This document shows, piece after piece, positions 55,915 through 57,591 of a stretch of DNA of 57,591 nt (positions are counted from its first letter, which is position 1; every line of letters starts with the position of its first letter). The DNA comes from Deltaproteobacteria bacterium (GTDB taxonomy: Bacteria; Myxococcota_A; UBA9160; UBA6930). The notes below the pieces were generated by a model, which did not search any database, had not been told where the DNA came from, and was given only the letters and a program-made list of their open reading frames with translations. A program made the translations under genes and the position numbers. The stretch covers positions 1-57,591 of the forward strand of contig JAPPPQ010000041.1 in the NCBI GenBank assembly GCA_028817435.1. The letters run 5' to 3'.

Positions 55915-57509
55915 GCTGGCGGGAGGAAGTCGAGGGCATTGCCCAGCGGCGGCAACGGGCGCTGGCTCACGGCGGCCCCGAAGCGGTGGCGCAGCAGCAC
56001 GCCAAGGGACGGCTCACGGTGCGCGAGCGCATTGAGCGCTTTGCCGATGCCGAAAGCTTTCACGAGCAGGGCTCCATCGCCGGCCATTCCCGGCGCGATG
56101 ACAAGGGGCGCTTGCGCGAGTTTACGCCGGGCAACTATGTGCTGGGCATTGCGCGGGTTGCGGGCCGCCCCTGCGTCATTGGCGGCGAGGATTTCACCCA
56201 GCGCGGCGGCTCGCCCACGCCCGCGGGATTGCGCAAGAGCGTCTATGCCGAATCCCTGGCCGTCCATTACCGGCTGCCGCTGGTGCGGCTGCTGGAAGGC
56301 GGCGGCGGCAGCGTAACCGGCACGCTGCCCGCACGCGCGCCAAAGGCCGAGGCGAATGCGGCGCAACCCGCGCGCGCCACACAACCCTCCGGCGATCCCG
56401 TGCACGCGCCGCCGCGCTTCCGCTCCATCATGCAGGCGCTGGCCACGGCGCCGGTGGCCTCGGCGGCGCTGGGTCCCGTGGCGGGCTTCCCCGCGGCGCG
56501 GCTGGTGGCCTCGCATTTTTCGGTAATGGCCAAGGGCACCGCGCAGGTGATGATCGGCGGCCCGGCGCTGGTGGCGCGCGCGACGGGAGAAACCACCAGC
56601 AAGGAGCAGCTGGGCGGCGCACAGGTGCACAGCCGCAGCGGCGTGGTAGACAACCTGGCCCGGGATGAAGCGGACGCCCTGGCGCAAATCCGCCGCTTTC
56701 TCTTCTATCTGCCCACCAATGTCTGGGAGCTGCCGCCGGTGCGCGCTTGCGAGGACCCGCCGGAGCGCCGCGAAGAGGCGCTGCTTGATATTGTGCCCCG
56801 CGACCGGCGCAAAATTTACGATGTCCGCAAGTTGCTGCGCCTGATCTGCGACCGCGATTCGCTCTTCGAAATGGGCGCGGGTTTCGGCCGCGGGCAGGTT
56901 ACTGCGCTGGCGCAAATGGGCGGGCAGCCGGTGGGCATTTGGGCCAACGATCCGCGCTTTTACGCGGGCGCCATGACTGCGGCAGGCGCGCGCAAGGCGC
57001 GCCGCTTTGTGGATCTCTGCGACACTTTCCACCTGCCGCTCATTGCATTTGTGGACGAGCCGGGCTTCATGATCGGCTCGCAGAGCGAGCGCGCGGGCAC
57101 AATCCGCTACGGCGCAGAGGCGATTTTTGCGGTGCAGCAATCTCGTGTGCCCATGGCCAGTGTGATTGTGCGCAAGAGCTACGGGGTGGCGGCGGCGGCC
57201 CACTTTGGGCCGGAGGGCTATGTGCTGGCATGGCCTTCGGCGGAAGGGGGGGCGTTGCCGCTGGAAGGTGGGGTGGCGGTGGCTTTTCGGCGGGAGATTG
57301 AGGCGGCGGAGGATCCGGCGGCGTTGCGGGCGGAATTGGAGCGGGGGTTTGCAGAGCGGCGGGATCCGTTTGCGCGGGCGGAAGGGTTTTCGGTGCATGA
57401 CTTGATTGATCCTCGGGAGACGCGGGGGAGGCTTTGTCGGTGGCTTGAGTGGTGTGCGCCTTTGTTGCGGGAGCAAGTTGGGCCTCGGGGGTATTCGATT
57501 CGGCCGTAG
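55911..57509 (+). CDS. acyl-CoA carboxylase carboxyltransferase (beta) subunit
   Basis: Biotin-dependent carboxyltransferase of the propionyl-/acyl-CoA carboxylase family; 532 residues. AKGRLTVRERIERFADAESF and GEDFTQRGGSPTPAGLRKS mark the N-terminal half, and ANDPRFYAGAMTAAGARKARRFVDLCDTFHLPLIAFVDEPGFMIG the C-terminal acyl-CoA site. An extra Ala/Pro linker (residues about 142-166) is unusual. The biotin carboxylase and carrier subunits are not in the window. The GTG start overlaps the previous stop. Substrate is uncertain; propionyl-CoA would fit an ethylmalonyl-CoA-type pathway. Confidence 0.88.
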   Translation: MSWREEVEGIAQRRQRALAHGGPEAVAQQHAKGRLTVRERIERFADAESFHEQGSIAGHSRRDDKGRLREFTPGNYVLGIARVAGRPCVIGGEDFTQRGGSPTPAGLRKSVYAESLAVHYRLPLVRLLEGGGGSVTGTLPARAPKAEANAAQPARATQPSGDPVHAPPRFRSIMQALATAPVASAALGPVAGFPAARLVASHFSVMAKGTAQVMIGGPALVARATGETTSKEQLGGAQVHSRSGVVDNLARDEADALAQIRRFLFYLPTNVWELPPVRACEDPPERREEALLDIVPRDRRKIYDVRKLLRLICDRDSLFEMGAGFGRGQVTALAQMGGQPVGIWANDPRFYAGAMTAAGARKARRFVDLCDTFHLPLIAFVDEPGFMIGSQSERAGTIRYGAEAIFAVQQSRVPMASVIVRKSYGVAAAAHFGPEGYVLAWPSAEGGALPLEGGVAVAFRREIEAAEDPAALRAELERGFAERRDPFARAEGFSVHDLIDPRETRGRLCRWLEWCAPLLREQVGPRGYSIRP

Positions 57510-57536
57510 GCCGATGGGGAGGCTCTGTGCGGGGGA

Positions 57537-57591
57537 GCGGCGGGCGGGGGCCGTGTCCGGATGTGGCTTTCGGTGTGCGGGGGCGGGATCT
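57537..57591. repeat. dispersed palindromic-ended element, copy 3 (truncated by the window edge)
   Basis: The left arm (57537-57565) is identical to copy 2's and the interior begins GGCTTTCGGTGTGCGGGGGC, in the same orientation. The preceding CTCTGTGCGGGGGAGCGG (from 57523) is the reverse complement of the right flank of copy 1, so the conserved unit extends at least 14 bases beyond the inverted arm on that side. It lies about 28 bases after the carboxylase stop. Confidence 0.8.

Noticed and set aside
57499-57513. Terminator hairpin at the carboxylase stop (CGGCC-GTA-GGCCG)
   Set aside because: Stem of only five or six pairs with no U-tract following; not supported.

Overview
The window is about 70% GC and densely coded. 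Gene content (Mla phospholipid system, lptE-holA pair, class I fructose-bisphosphatase, aroG-type DAHP synthase, TonB-dependent receptor with a SusB-like GH97) points to a Gram-negative proteobacterium, most likely a heterotrophic, possibly marine, gammaproteobacterium. This is inferred from gene families and order only; no rRNA or tRNA is present. Intergenic gaps are short and many genes are translationally coupled by GTGA/ATGA overlaps.

Layout. 1-5105: a RecQ-family helicase running off the left edge (minus), then fbp, an NAD-dependent epimerase-like gene and aroG (plus). 5118-10547 (minus): valS-mlaE-mlaD-mlaA-mlaC, a phospholipid-transport operon lacking its ATPase gene mlaF. 10633-12831: PatB/MalY-like C-S lyase and a ureohydrolase. 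12860-16758 (minus): a large nuclease-methyltransferase (type IIG-like) coupled to an alpha/alpha-toroid protein. 16844-22114: a YyaL-like thioredoxin-domain protein, a tungstate ABC transporter (tupBCA) and an SPFH lipoprotein.

22119-30499 holds two divergent operons that look like one acyl-CoA module. The minus operon encodes a crotonyl-CoA carboxylase/reductase-like MDR protein, a double-hotdog hydratase resembling mesaconyl-CoA hydratase, three-part proton-translocating transhydrogenase (an NADPH source) and a dienelactone hydrolase-like protein. The plus operon encodes a SucCD-like CoA ligase and a one-cluster FixX-like ferredoxin. At 40078-43093 lie a MeaA-like ethylmalonyl-CoA mutase and its MeaB-type GTPase, and at 52807-57509 a crotonase and an acyl-CoA carboxylase carboxyltransferase. 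Together these suggest a variant ethylmalonyl-CoA-type pathway, though several steps are missing here.

30490-39043 is a DNA-modification region: a D12-class adenine methyltransferase in an operon with nadA, then two tandem paralogous nuclease-methyltransferases (about 970 residues each) separated by an AT-richer small membrane-protein gene and a palindromic repeat element. 43403-50277 is an alpha-glucan utilisation locus (TonB receptor with a 13-G tract in its coding sequence, GH97, GH13), next to holA and lptE. The right end holds an EamA transporter, a crotonase, and yfcE-egtD-gamma-glutamylcyclotransferase-carboxylase.

Structure beyond genes: a roughly 140-bp dispersed element with 29-bp inverted termini occurs three times (35930, 43121, and 57537 cut by the edge). 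A recurrent extended -10 motif (TGGTAGGCTTGCGGCG and variants) precedes many genes, sometimes so close to the start codon that leaderless transcripts are likely.
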